This document shows positions 1 to 6,979 of a DNA stretch of 17,146 bases, piece by piece. A program made the translations under genes and the position numbers. Source of the DNA: Candidatus Dormiibacterota bacterium (GTDB lineage Bacteria; Chloroflexota; Dormibacteria; Aeolococcales; Aeolococcaceae); NCBI GenBank assembly GCA_019234035.1, contig JAFALX010000158.1, forward strand, positions 1 through 17,146, in the 5' to 3' direction. Numbering within the stretch: position 1 is the first letter of the stretch; each line of letters opens with the position of its first letter. The notes beneath the pieces were generated by a model. It did no database searches. It had not been told where the DNA came from and saw only the letters and a list, made by a program, of their open reading frames with translations.

Positions 1-703
1 CCGCGGTCTGATCGGTGGGCTGCCCGGGGCCTGCGATGTACTCGGCCCACAGCGGCGGCAGCGGATCCTTCTCCACCGCGGCGTCCACCGCCTTCTCGCG
101 CGAGTCGATGACGCGGTCGCCGGGCTGCGGCGTGTACGCGGCGCGCGCATTGTGCGCGTCACTCGCAGCCTTCACCACGTACAGCTCGAGCAGCGCGCGA
201 GCGTCGGTGATGTCGGTCTGCAGCCGCTGCGCCAGCGCGTTCTGGTCGGTGTTGCCGGCCTGCACCTGCTCGATGTAATCGGTTTCGGCCACGAAGTACG
301 GGTACTCGACCAGCACATTGCTCACCCCGGTGAGCGCGGCCTGACGCAATGATCCCGCGGCGGTGCCGGGCCCCAGAACGGACGCGACGCGCGGATCGTG
401 GGCGAGGTCGATCTCGAGCGCGCCCAGCTTCTCCAGGTTGGACTCGAGGTATGGCGCGGTCGGGTTGCGCGCGGAGAACACCATCACGATCGGGTCCGAG
501 CCGAAGCTCTTCGCGAAGCTCGTGTACGTCTGCCCGGCCGCCGAGTTGCTGCCAACCAACAGCGATTGCCCGGAGTCGACGGAGAAGCGCAGCAGGCCGA
601 GGACGCCGAGAAGGCCGACGAGAATGCCAGCGAGTGCAAATCGTGTCGGGTGCCGGGACATCGGGCCGGCCAACCGGGCGACGCGGTCGCCGGGGGAGAT
701 CAC
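1..703 (-). CDS. RND/MMPL-superfamily (HAE3-like) transporter, N-terminal part
   Basis: This open frame of 234 codons runs off the left edge, so only the N-terminus is present. After a short cytosolic segment there is one transmembrane helix at about residues 22-40. A presumably extracytoplasmic segment follows, with the stretch TYTSFAKSFGSDPIVMVF at about residues 59-76. In RND/MMPL proteins of the HAE3 type, a similar 'F...FG.D..V.V.' strand follows TM1 and opens the porter domain. The remainder (80-234) is helix-rich and would belong to the large loop before TM2. The GTG at 703 is chosen because it retains the segment DRVARLAGPMSRHP, typical of the pre-TM1 region; an in-frame ATG at 661 would remove it. 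It lies 16 bp after the last MCE gene on the same strand and is probably co-transcribed with it. The substrate is unknown; lipid or drug export is inferred from the family. The remaining helices and the proton-relay residues lie outside the window. Confidence 0.75.
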   Translation of the reverse strand, partial: MISPGDRVARLAGPMSRHPTRFALAGILVGLLGVLGLLRFSVDSGQSLLVGSNSAAGQTYTSFAKSFGSDPIVMVFSARNPTAPYLESNLEKLGALEIDLAHDPRVASVLGPGTAAGSLRQAALTGVSNVLVEYPYFVAETDYIEQVQAGNTDQNALAQRLQTDITDARALLELYVVKAASDAHNARAAYTPQPGDRVIDSREKAVDAAVEKDPLPPLWAEYIAGPGQPTDQTA

Positions 704-719
704 GCGCTAGATATTGCCA

Positions 720-2045
720 TCAGGAGGCGAAGATCGAACCCAATCCACCGAGATCGCCGGCGAAGAGTGGGCTCCCCGCGATGCTGCGCTGCGAGATCGG
801 AAGATTGATGCACTGATTCGCCGGCGACGGCAGGCAGATGGGACCGCCTCCGGCCTGCGGGATGGGCAGTCCCTGCACCAGGTTGAACACCTCGACCTGC
901 AGGTAGTGATCCTGGTTGGCGAGCTGCGTCGCGGTGGGGCAGTGATTCGGCGACCCGGCGCCGGGTGCTGCGAGCGAGCAGCTGTTGTCGAACCCGGACA
1001 GCGCCGAGCTGACGTTGTTGATCGCGCCGTTGATGCCGCTGCGCACGTCCGCGGACGTGTACGACGGGTCCCTGCCGGTGAGGTTGTCGCCGAACAGCCC
1101 GACGAGGTACGAGAAGTCCTGCAGCTGCTGCACGACGCTGAGCGAGGAGGGTTTCGGCTGCCCCGCCACCGAGAACGACTGCGGCACCGGTCGCTGCGCG
1201 CCCAGCATCGCCAGCGCGTCACCGAGGTTGTTGCCGTTGCCGTTCAATGCCGTCTGCAGCGAGCTCAGCGTGCTGTTCGCGTGCACCAGCAGCGAATCGA
1301 GATGCGCGGCATTGTCGGCGAACGCCTTGAACGTCGACTCGCTGTTGGCCACCAATTGGTCGAGCGGCGTCTGCGCCAGCGAGTTGTTGAAGGCGTCGTT
1401 GTTGAGCAGCATGTCGCTCAGCTGCGGCGCAACGGTGTCGAGGTTCTTCAGCGGCGCGTCGAGCACCTGGGTCAGCGAGTCGGCGGCGGCGAGCAGGTGG
1501 TTCACCTCGTCCCCCTGTCCCGCCGCGGCCTGTCCCAGCTCCACGATCGTTGTGCGCAGGTTCTGCTGCTCGGGCGCCTGCAGGTCCTGCAGGATCGCAT
1601 CGAGGTCGACGGGCTCCACCGTCTGCGCGGCCGACAGCGTGTCGCCGTCACGCAGCGCCGGCGACGAGCCGCTTCCTGGAACGATGTCGATGTACTTCGG
1701 TCCGAACAGCCCGTGCGGTCGCAGGTACACGGTGGCATCGCGGTGCACGTCGAAGAACTGCGGATCGATCTTCAGCGTGGCGACGGCGATGTTGCCCTGA
1801 GCGTCGATGCTCTGCACCTCGCCCACCTTCACACCCGCGATCTCGACGCTGGCGTGCGGCTGCAGCGCGTGCGAGTCGGCGAGTTGCACGCGCAGCGACA
1901 TCTGCTGACCCCATGGCAGCGGAATCTGCGGCCCGCCGGGGATGCCGCTCACGAGCACCGCAACGAGCACGACGATGAGCAGGATCGCGGTGAAGCCACC
2001 GACCCACACGGGGTCGGTGCGGCGGCGCGTCGTGGCGGCTACCAC
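720..2045 (-). CDS. MCE family protein, sixth of six (MCE6)
   Basis: About 441 residues. There is a basic N-terminus (TTRRRT), one transmembrane helix at about 15-34, then an MlaD/MCE beta domain at about 48-123 containing VEIAGVKVGEVQSI and the family signature LFGPKYIDI (113-121). A long helical and coiled-coil-prone segment follows, ending in a Gly-rich tail (AGDLGGLGSIFAS). The start is ambiguous: GTG at 2048 or 2045 overlaps the preceding stop by up to 10 bp. I chose 2045, which gives a 7-bp overlap; no strong Shine-Dalgarno sequence is visible. By family knowledge, MCE proteins bind to the MlaE-type permease and line a hydrophobic conduit across the cell envelope. As the last MCE gene before the RND gene, it may occupy a specialised position in the hexamer, but that is inference. 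The C-terminal part has four cysteines (CSL, HCP, ICL, QCI) that could form disulfides outside the cell. Confidence 0.88.
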   Translation of the reverse strand: MVAATTRRRTDPVWVGGFTAILLIVVLVAVLVSGIPGGPQIPLPWGQQMSLRVQLADSHALQPHASVEIAGVKVGEVQSIDAQGNIAVATLKIDPQFFDVHRDATVYLRPHGLFGPKYIDIVPGSGSSPALRDGDTLSAAQTVEPVDLDAILQDLQAPEQQNLRTTIVELGQAAAGQGDEVNHLLAAADSLTQVLDAPLKNLDTVAPQLSDMLLNNDAFNNSLAQTPLDQLVANSESTFKAFADNAAHLDSLLVHANSTLSSLQTALNGNGNNLGDALAMLGAQRPVPQSFSVAGQPKPSSLSVVQQLQDFSYLVGLFGDNLTGRDPSYTSADVRSGINGAINNVSSALSGFDNSCSLAAPGAGSPNHCPTATQLANQDHYLQVEVFNLVQGLPIPQAGGGPICLPSPANQCINLPISQRSIAGSPLFAGDLGGLGSIFAS

Positions 2046-3448
2046 CACGGCACCTGAAGGGACGAGTTGCGCACGGTGACATCGGCCACCGACGCGTCGT
2101 TGCTGGTGGCGTAGCTGCCCAGGCAGATGATGAGGACGCAGGACGGCGTCGGGCTCGGCTTCGGTGTCGCCGGCGAGCCGCCGGAACCGCCCGAGCCACC
2201 GGATCCGCCGCTGCCGGACGGCGAGCATTGCTGCAGCAACGGCAGGCATGGCAGTGGCAGGTTCGGCAGTGGCAGGTTCGGCAGCGGCAGCGGCAGCGGC
2301 AGCGTCGGCGTCGTGGGCGAGACGGTGGTCGTGGGGTTGGCGATGCCGCCGGGGAGCAGCAGACCGCCGACGTCGATGGTCTGCACGTTCTGACGCAGGA
2401 AGAAGTTGTTCGGCGCGTCCGCCTGCGACGTGGCGTCGGCGATCTCGTACAGGAGGTTGAGGCCCGACTGCGCCGGCGAGTTGTGCTCCTGCGACACGGC
2501 AGCGGCGGGCGGCGCCGCCGGCGAGGAGCTGCCCACCGGCGTCATGAACGACCTCGTCTGGGGCAGCGTGTCGGTGACCAGCTGCGTGAGGTCGGTGGTG
2601 AAGGTGCCGAGGTCGTTCAGCGCCGACCCGAGCGACTGGGCGCGGCCCTGGCCGAGCACGTCGTTCGCCGTCTGCGAGATCGCATCGGAGCTGCTGATGA
2701 AGCTGCGCAGCGCGGCGCCGCTGTTCGCGGACAGCGCCGCGGTCAGCTGGTTGGCGTTGTCGATGACGCCGGCGAGGTCGCTGCGGCTCTGATCGAGCTG
2801 CGCCGCGGTGACGCCGAGGTTGACCAGGATCGAGTTCAGCTGCGGGTCGCGGCTCACGAGCTCCTGTGTGGGCAGCTGGCTGTTCACCGACAGCGCGGCC
2901 AGGTTCGGCGCCAGCTGCTGCAGCGTGGCCTCCTGCCCCTGGACCGATTGAGACAATGTTGTCAGGAACGTGGTGAGGGCCGTGCGCGTGGGCTTGTCGA
3001 AGGTGTCGAGGATCTGGTCGAAGTCGACGACCGGCTGGGTCGACTGCAACCCGATCGTGCCGTTGTCCGCAAGCATGTTCGACGCGTGCCCCGGGGCCAG
3101 CTGGATGTACTTCTGACCCAGCAGCGTCGCGAGCCGCACGCTCGCCTTGGTGTCGTTGGGCAGCGGCCAGTCGGCGTTGTCCACGTGGAAGGTGATGTCG
3201 GTGTGGTCGCCGGCCGCGGTCACCGACGACACCTGCCCGACCAGGCGGCCGGCGATGCGCACGTCGCTGCCCACCGCCATCGCGTCGGCGTCGGACACGG
3301 CCGCGGTCAGCGTGTGCTGCGATGCCCACGGCGCTCCATAGCTCAGGTTGATCGCGGCCATCACACCCACGATCAGCGCGATGATCACGCCGGCGACGAA
3401 GCCCGCGAGCAGCGGGTTGACGCGCGGACGGCGTGCGGCGGTGCTCAC
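2039..3448 (-). CDS. MCE family protein, fifth of six (MCE5), with Leu-Pro repeat and Gly-Ser linker tail
   Basis: 469 residues, the longest MCE protein here. There is a TM helix at about 13-33 and an MCE domain at about 42-119 with VRIAGRLVGQVSSV and LLGQKYIQL (109-117). The helical region spans about 140-300. The C-terminal third is unusual. A proline/leucine-rich stretch at 383-404 is built from LPLPLPLPN and LPLPN units. A Gly-Ser linker at about 410-425 follows, then a short Cys-containing tail ending VPWW. The GTG start at 3448 overlaps the previous TGA as GTGA. The repeat is also visible in DNA as a 15-bp unit twice (2250-2279) followed by a 6-bp unit four times (2280-2303). The family role is a subunit of the extracytoplasmic lipid conduit. 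The Pro-rich tail could cross or anchor to the cell wall, as suggested for long-tailed Mce proteins of mycobacteria; that link is inference. Confidence 0.9.
   Translation of the reverse strand: MSTAARRPRVNPLLAGFVAGVIIALIVGVMAAINLSYGAPWASQHTLTAAVSDADAMAVGSDVRIAGRLVGQVSSVTAAGDHTDITFHVDNADWPLPNDTKASVRLATLLGQKYIQLAPGHASNMLADNGTIGLQSTQPVVDFDQILDTFDKPTRTALTTFLTTLSQSVQGQEATLQQLAPNLAALSVNSQLPTQELVSRDPQLNSILVNLGVTAAQLDQSRSDLAGVIDNANQLTAALSANSGAALRSFISSSDAISQTANDVLGQGRAQSLGSALNDLGTFTTDLTQLVTDTLPQTRSFMTPVGSSSPAAPPAAAVSQEHNSPAQSGLNLLYEIADATSQADAPNNFFLRQNVQTIDVGGLLLPGGIANPTTTVSPTTPTLPLPLPLPNLPLPNLPLPCLPLLQQCSPSGSGGSGGSGGSGGSPATPKPSPTPSCVLIICLGSYATSNDASVADVTVRNSSLQVPWW
2160..2303 (-). repeat. Short tandem repeats encoding Gly-Ser and Leu-Pro tracts in MCE5
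   Basis: On the plus strand a 15-bp unit, GGCAGTGGCAGGTTC, occurs at 2250-2264 and again at 2265-2279. It is followed by four perfect copies of GGCAGC at 2280-2303. In the coding (minus) direction these give Leu-Pro-rich repeats. Just left of this, at about 2165-2215, imperfect GGN-TCN units encode a Gly-Ser linker. Such arrays can change length by slippage while staying in frame. Confidence 0.75.
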
Positions 3449-4599
3449 CCGCCACCTCCGCTCAAGAGCGAGCAGCCGCCCGGCAGCGTGGCGACCGGGT
3501 GAGTCGTGTCGCCGCCACCGCCGCCGATGCCCTCGTTCTTGTGCTCCTGCTGCACGCCGCCGCTCTCCGTTCCGCCGCCGGCAAGGAACGCGTTGACGCG
3601 CAGCGAGTCGACGTTGGCGGGATCGGAGTAGTACCCGGTCGCGGTGATGAACTCACCGAGCAGCACGTCGAGGTTGGCGACGTTCGGGTTCACCGATGCG
3701 ATGACCGGCTCGAGGCTCGAGCCGAGCGCCTCGGTGCACGTGAGCGCCGCTGCACTCTCGTTGAAGATGTTGGTGAGACCGGTGACGGCTCCCGGCACCC
3801 GCAGCGCGCTGTTCAGCTGGCTGAACACGGCCGCGCCGTTGACCAGCGTTCCCTGCAGCGCGGCCTCGCGGTTGGCCAGCACCCCGAGTGTGGTGTCGAG
3901 GTTGCCGATCAGCGGCCGCAGGTTCGAGTCCTCGCGGGCCAGGTCGGCGGTGATGGTGTTGAACTCGAAGTTGAGGTCGTTCAGCTGCGGCGTGCGGTCG
4001 GCGAGCACCTGGCTGATCGGAACCATGTCGCGCGTGAGCGGGTCGGCGTACAGCAGCGTGCTGTTGAGGTCGGGAGCGCCGGCGCCCCCGAGCGCGAGCA
4101 CCCCCTCCTGCAGCTGCGTGCGGATCGCCGTGCGCACCGAGGGCGTGAACACATTCGAAAGCTCGCTGAGCTTCACGGGGCTCTGCGTCTGCCCCACCGG
4201 GAAGAACGGACTTGCGCCCAGCGACGGGTTGCCGCTCGGACCCGGCGACACTGCGAGGAACACGTTGCTCAGGACGCCCTTCGGCGTGATGGCGACCGTC
4301 GTGCCCTGCGTCAGCGGCCAGTGGCCGGCGTCGACGTCGAACTTCACGGTGGCGAACTGCTGGCCGGTGCCGGGGTCGACGGTCGCCACGACCGACTGGA
4401 CCGACCCCGCGACGACGCCGGCGATTCGCACCTCGTTGCCGCCCACGAGCCCGTCCGCGTCGGAGAACTGCGCGGTGATCACGTGGTTCCCCGCGCCGAT
4501 GCCGAGGAAGGCGCTGCCCGTGAGCGCGCCCGCGAGGAGCGCGATGAAGAACATCCCGCGACCGGAGGCGAGCGCACTGGCAAAGCGGCGCGTGAACAT
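3445..4599 (-). CDS. MCE family protein, fourth of six (MCE4), divergent signature
   Basis: 384 residues starting with ATG at 4599. That codon shares one base with the preceding stop (TGATG). There is a TM helix at about 15-36 and an MCE domain at about 38-118 with VRIAGVVAGSVQSV. Where the other five paralogues have a KYI-type signature, this one has VLSNVFLAV (109-117), so the conserved Lys-Tyr pair is missing. The downstream helical region extends to about 340. The tail is Gly-rich (GIGGGGGD near 364-371 and a terminal SGGGG) with a Cys in GGCSLL. It ends on TGA overlapping the next GTG. Role by family: a non-identical subunit of the hetero-hexameric MCE assembly. The divergent loop may mean a different contact in the ring; this is inference. 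Confidence 0.9.
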   Translation of the reverse strand: MFTRRFASALASGRGMFFIALLAGALTGSAFLGIGAGNHVITAQFSDADGLVGGNEVRIAGVVAGSVQSVVATVDPGTGQQFATVKFDVDAGHWPLTQGTTVAITPKGVLSNVFLAVSPGPSGNPSLGASPFFPVGQTQSPVKLSELSNVFTPSVRTAIRTQLQEGVLALGGAGAPDLNSTLLYADPLTRDMVPISQVLADRTPQLNDLNFEFNTITADLAREDSNLRPLIGNLDTTLGVLANREAALQGTLVNGAAVFSQLNSALRVPGAVTGLTNIFNESAAALTCTEALGSSLEPVIASVNPNVANLDVLLGEFITATGYYSDPANVDSLRVNAFLAGGGTESGGVQQEHKNEGIGGGGGDTTHPVATLPGGCSLLSGGGG

Positions 4600-5828
4600 C
4601 AGCAGGAGACCCCGAGCGGCTTCAGCGCGGTCAGCACCTGCTGTTCGATCGGCCCGAGCGTGTCACCGCCCGGGTTGAGCGTGGGGTTGTTCAGCGTCTC
4701 GAGGATCTCGTTGCAGTGCAGCGACAGCACGATGTTCAGCGCGCGGTGCGGCGGCGATGTCGCCGGCTGGCTGAACATCGAGTCCCACTCGTTGGTGACC
4801 AGCTCCGGGTTGATCCCCGCCACCGGCGTGTTGGCCGGGTTGTTGGTGACGTTGAGCTGGTCGTTGGGGTAGTTGATGTTGCCCAGCAGCGTCCCGGTGA
4901 ACACCTGGTCGATGCCGCACGAGTGGCCGTTGCACTCGGGCCCCACCACGTCCTGCAGGAATGCGGTCTGCGCATCCAGCGACGGCTTGAGCGCCGCGAT
5001 GGCCGCCTCCTGCCCGGCGATCGAGCTCGACGCCGCGGTGTTGAACTGCGAGAAGAAGCCGCCGGCCTGGTCGAGGAACGAGATCAGCGCCGTGTCCTTC
5101 TGGTTCACCGCGCTCAACGCGACGTTGCCGTTGCTCAGCAGCCCGGCGACCTGGTTGTGCTCGTCCGCGAGCGTCGCCATGATCGTGTTCAGCTGGACGA
5201 GGATGCCGTCGACCTCGGGTTGATCCTGGGAGTACACCTGCGCGACGGGCGCAAGCCCCTGCACCACCTGCTCCAGCTGCGGCAGGATGTTCTGCACGTT
5301 GCCGGCGCGCTGCGCCACGGCGACGTTCAACGCGTTGAGCACCTGCTGCGTGTTCTGCCGCGTCTGAGCGTCGAACGCGTTGAAGATCTGGTCGTTCTCG
5401 ACGACGGCGCCGGTCTGGCTCGGCGGCAGGTAGCCGCCGCTGGAGATGGCCTCACCGCTGGCGCCGTTGCCGACCCCGAGCTCGATGTACTTCTCGCCCA
5501 GGAGGGTCTTCGGCTCGACGTTCGCCGAGCCGTTGCTGTACACGGGAATGGCGTGTGAGTCGTTGATCTGCAGGGTCGCCACCGTCTCGCCCGGATACGA
5601 CGAGCTGGTGCCCACGCTCAGCACGTGGCCCACGTTGACCCCGGCAACGCGGACGTCCGCTGCGCTGGTGACGCCGTCGGCGTCGCTGAACACGGCGTTG
5701 ACGGTGTAGCTCTGCCCGAACGGCACCGGCTGGCCGACGTTGACAGCCAGGAACTCCATGCCGATGACGCAGATCGCGGTGAACACCGCGATGATCACGA
5801 AGTTGCGGACGGTGCCGGCGCGGTTCAT
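4599..5828 (-). CDS. MCE family protein, third of six (MCE3)
   Basis: 409 residues from the ATG at 5828, which overlaps the upstream stop as ATGA. The open frame extends 28 codons further upstream, but those codons are Arg/Gly-rich shadow of the previous gene. There is a TM helix at about 8-29 and an MCE domain at about 41-118 with VRVAGVNVGHVLSV and LLGEKYIEL (109-117). A long helical segment follows (about 135-290). The C-terminal region has two cysteines close together (ECNGHSC), another in LHCNE, and a cysteine as the very last residue (PLGVSC). The N-terminal TM region contains a Cys but no lipobox, so this is not a lipoprotein like mycobacterial MceE. It acts as a subunit of the envelope lipid transporter encoded by the surrounding genes. 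Confidence 0.9.
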   Translation of the reverse strand: MNRAGTVRNFVIIAVFTAICVIGMEFLAVNVGQPVPFGQSYTVNAVFSDADGVTSAADVRVAGVNVGHVLSVGTSSSYPGETVATLQINDSHAIPVYSNGSANVEPKTLLGEKYIELGVGNGASGEAISSGGYLPPSQTGAVVENDQIFNAFDAQTRQNTQQVLNALNVAVAQRAGNVQNILPQLEQVVQGLAPVAQVYSQDQPEVDGILVQLNTIMATLADEHNQVAGLLSNGNVALSAVNQKDTALISFLDQAGGFFSQFNTAASSSIAGQEAAIAALKPSLDAQTAFLQDVVGPECNGHSCGIDQVFTGTLLGNINYPNDQLNVTNNPANTPVAGINPELVTNEWDSMFSQPATSPPHRALNIVLSLHCNEILETLNNPTLNPGGDTLGPIEQQVLTALKPLGVSC

Positions 5829-6958
5829 CCGCCGCCTCCGCCGCCCATCGCCGCCCAGGTGCTCGACGGCGGCGCCGCCGATCCGCTCGCCGGCTGTGCC
5901 GTGCCGTTGCACGTGCTCGGCGTCGGGCAGTTGACCGAGAACACGGACCAGACGTGCTGCATCACGCCGTTGTTGTTGACCGTGTCGGCGAAGGACGACT
6001 GCAGGTCGGGGAACACGTCGTTCACGTACTGCCGGTACGGCGCGATGTCGGCGATGATCGAGTTGGCGGTGCTCAGGAACGACGAGAGGTTGGCGACCGG
6101 ACCGCTGCTGCTCTGATCGCCGAGCTCCTGCAGGATCGTGCTGATCTCCTGCGCGCGCGGCGTCCCGCCCGGGCCGGCGCTGCTCACCAGGGCATCGAGG
6201 TTCTGCAGCAGTGTGTCAGCCTGCTGGATCGTGCCGGCGATGCCGGACTCCTGGTTGGCGAGCTGGCCCATCACGTCGTTCCACGTGATGAACTCCTGCT
6301 TCACCTGGTCGCGCTGCTGCGCCAGCACGCCGTACAGACGCTGCAGCTCGAGCACGATGTCGTTGACCTGCTGCTGCCGCACCGACAGCTCGGTGGCGGG
6401 CCCGTTGAGCGCGGTGAGCAGCTGGTCGGTCGACGTGGCCTCGTTGTTGAGGTTATGGCCGTTGTTGGTGGTGGCGTTGCCGAGCGCGTTGATCAGCAGC
6501 TGCACACGCTGCACGGTCTCGGGATCGAAGATGGCGAGCACCTGGTCGATCTCGGTGATGGGGACCGTGTGGCTCACGGGAATCGTGCCCCCGCTCGTCA
6601 TCTCAGCCGCACCGCCGCGCTGCACGTCGATGTACGTCTCGCCGAGCAGGTTCTTCTTGCGCACCTCGGCGCTGGAGTCCGTGTGCAGGGGCAGCGCCTG
6701 GGTGTCGTCGATGGTCAGCTGCACCCTGGCGAGGCCGTTGGAGACGTTGACACCGCTCACATGACCGATGCGCGTGCCGTTCATGTAGACCTCGTTGTTG
6801 TTGAGGATGTCGGCCGCGTCGGTGAACATCGCGGTGACCGTGTACGGGTGCGACCAGGGCATCTGGACGAGGTTGCCCTGCACGACGACGAAGCCGAGCA
6901 CGGTGAGCGACAGCGCGACGTAGACCAGGTAGATCGGGAAGTTCCAGCGGCTTCTCAC
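5825..6958 (-). CDS. MCE family protein, second of six (MCE2)
   Basis: 377 residues. There is a TM helix at about 7-27 and an MCE domain at about 38-113 with VYMNGTRIGHVSGV and LLGETYIDV (104-112), where Lys is replaced by Thr. An extended Gln/Asn-rich helical region (about 130-320) follows. A short Cys-containing segment (NCPTPSTCNGT) precedes an abrupt tail of six glycines. The GTG at 6958 is the only workable start: the two nearby ATGs run into TGA after two codons. A GTGAGG sequence lies about 8 bp upstream of the GTG as a plausible ribosome binding site. The start sits in the second copy of a 12-bp direct repeat (6954-6979). Role: MCE subunit of the lipid transporter. The poly-Gly end is shared in weaker form by other MCE proteins in this operon. 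Confidence 0.9.
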   Translation of the reverse strand: MRSRWNFPIYLVYVALSLTVLGFVVVQGNLVQMPWSHPYTVTAMFTDAADILNNNEVYMNGTRIGHVSGVNVSNGLARVQLTIDDTQALPLHTDSSAEVRKKNLLGETYIDVQRGGAAEMTSGGTIPVSHTVPITEIDQVLAIFDPETVQRVQLLINALGNATTNNGHNLNNEATSTDQLLTALNGPATELSVRQQQVNDIVLELQRLYGVLAQQRDQVKQEFITWNDVMGQLANQESGIAGTIQQADTLLQNLDALVSSAGPGGTPRAQEISTILQELGDQSSSGPVANLSSFLSTANSIIADIAPYRQYVNDVFPDLQSSFADTVNNNGVMQHVWSVFSVNCPTPSTCNGTAQPASGSAAPPSSTWAAMGGGGGG

Positions 6959-6979
6959 GTCATGAACCTCACGTCATGA
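6954..6979 (-). repeat. 12-bp direct repeat at the MCE1/MCE2 junction
   Basis: TCATGACGTGAG occurs twice on the minus strand (6979-6968 and 6965-6954), separated by two bases. The first copy contains the stop codon of MCE1. The second supplies the GTG start of MCE2, and the first copy's GTGAG provides a Shine-Dalgarno-like sequence. It may be a small duplication that created or tuned the initiation site. Confidence 0.7.

Noticed and set aside
2280..2303. Possible CRISPR or minisatellite array
   Set aside because: The units are 6 and 15 bp, have no spacers and lie in frame inside a coding region, so they are simple coding repeats.
2046..3455. A single 911-residue minus-strand frame spanning MCE5 and MCE6 (720-3455), suggesting a fusion
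   Set aside because: The upstream part (2046-3455) is a shadow of MCE5 in another frame. Only the part after the GTG at about 2045 looks like protein.
714..4872. Long plus-strand open frames (for example 714-2057, 2228-3502, 3433-4872) opposite the MCE genes
   Set aside because: Their translations are Arg/Val/Gln-rich without domains or hydrophobic order. They run antisense to genes with clear TM and MCE motifs, as expected from codon-position bias in GC-rich DNA.
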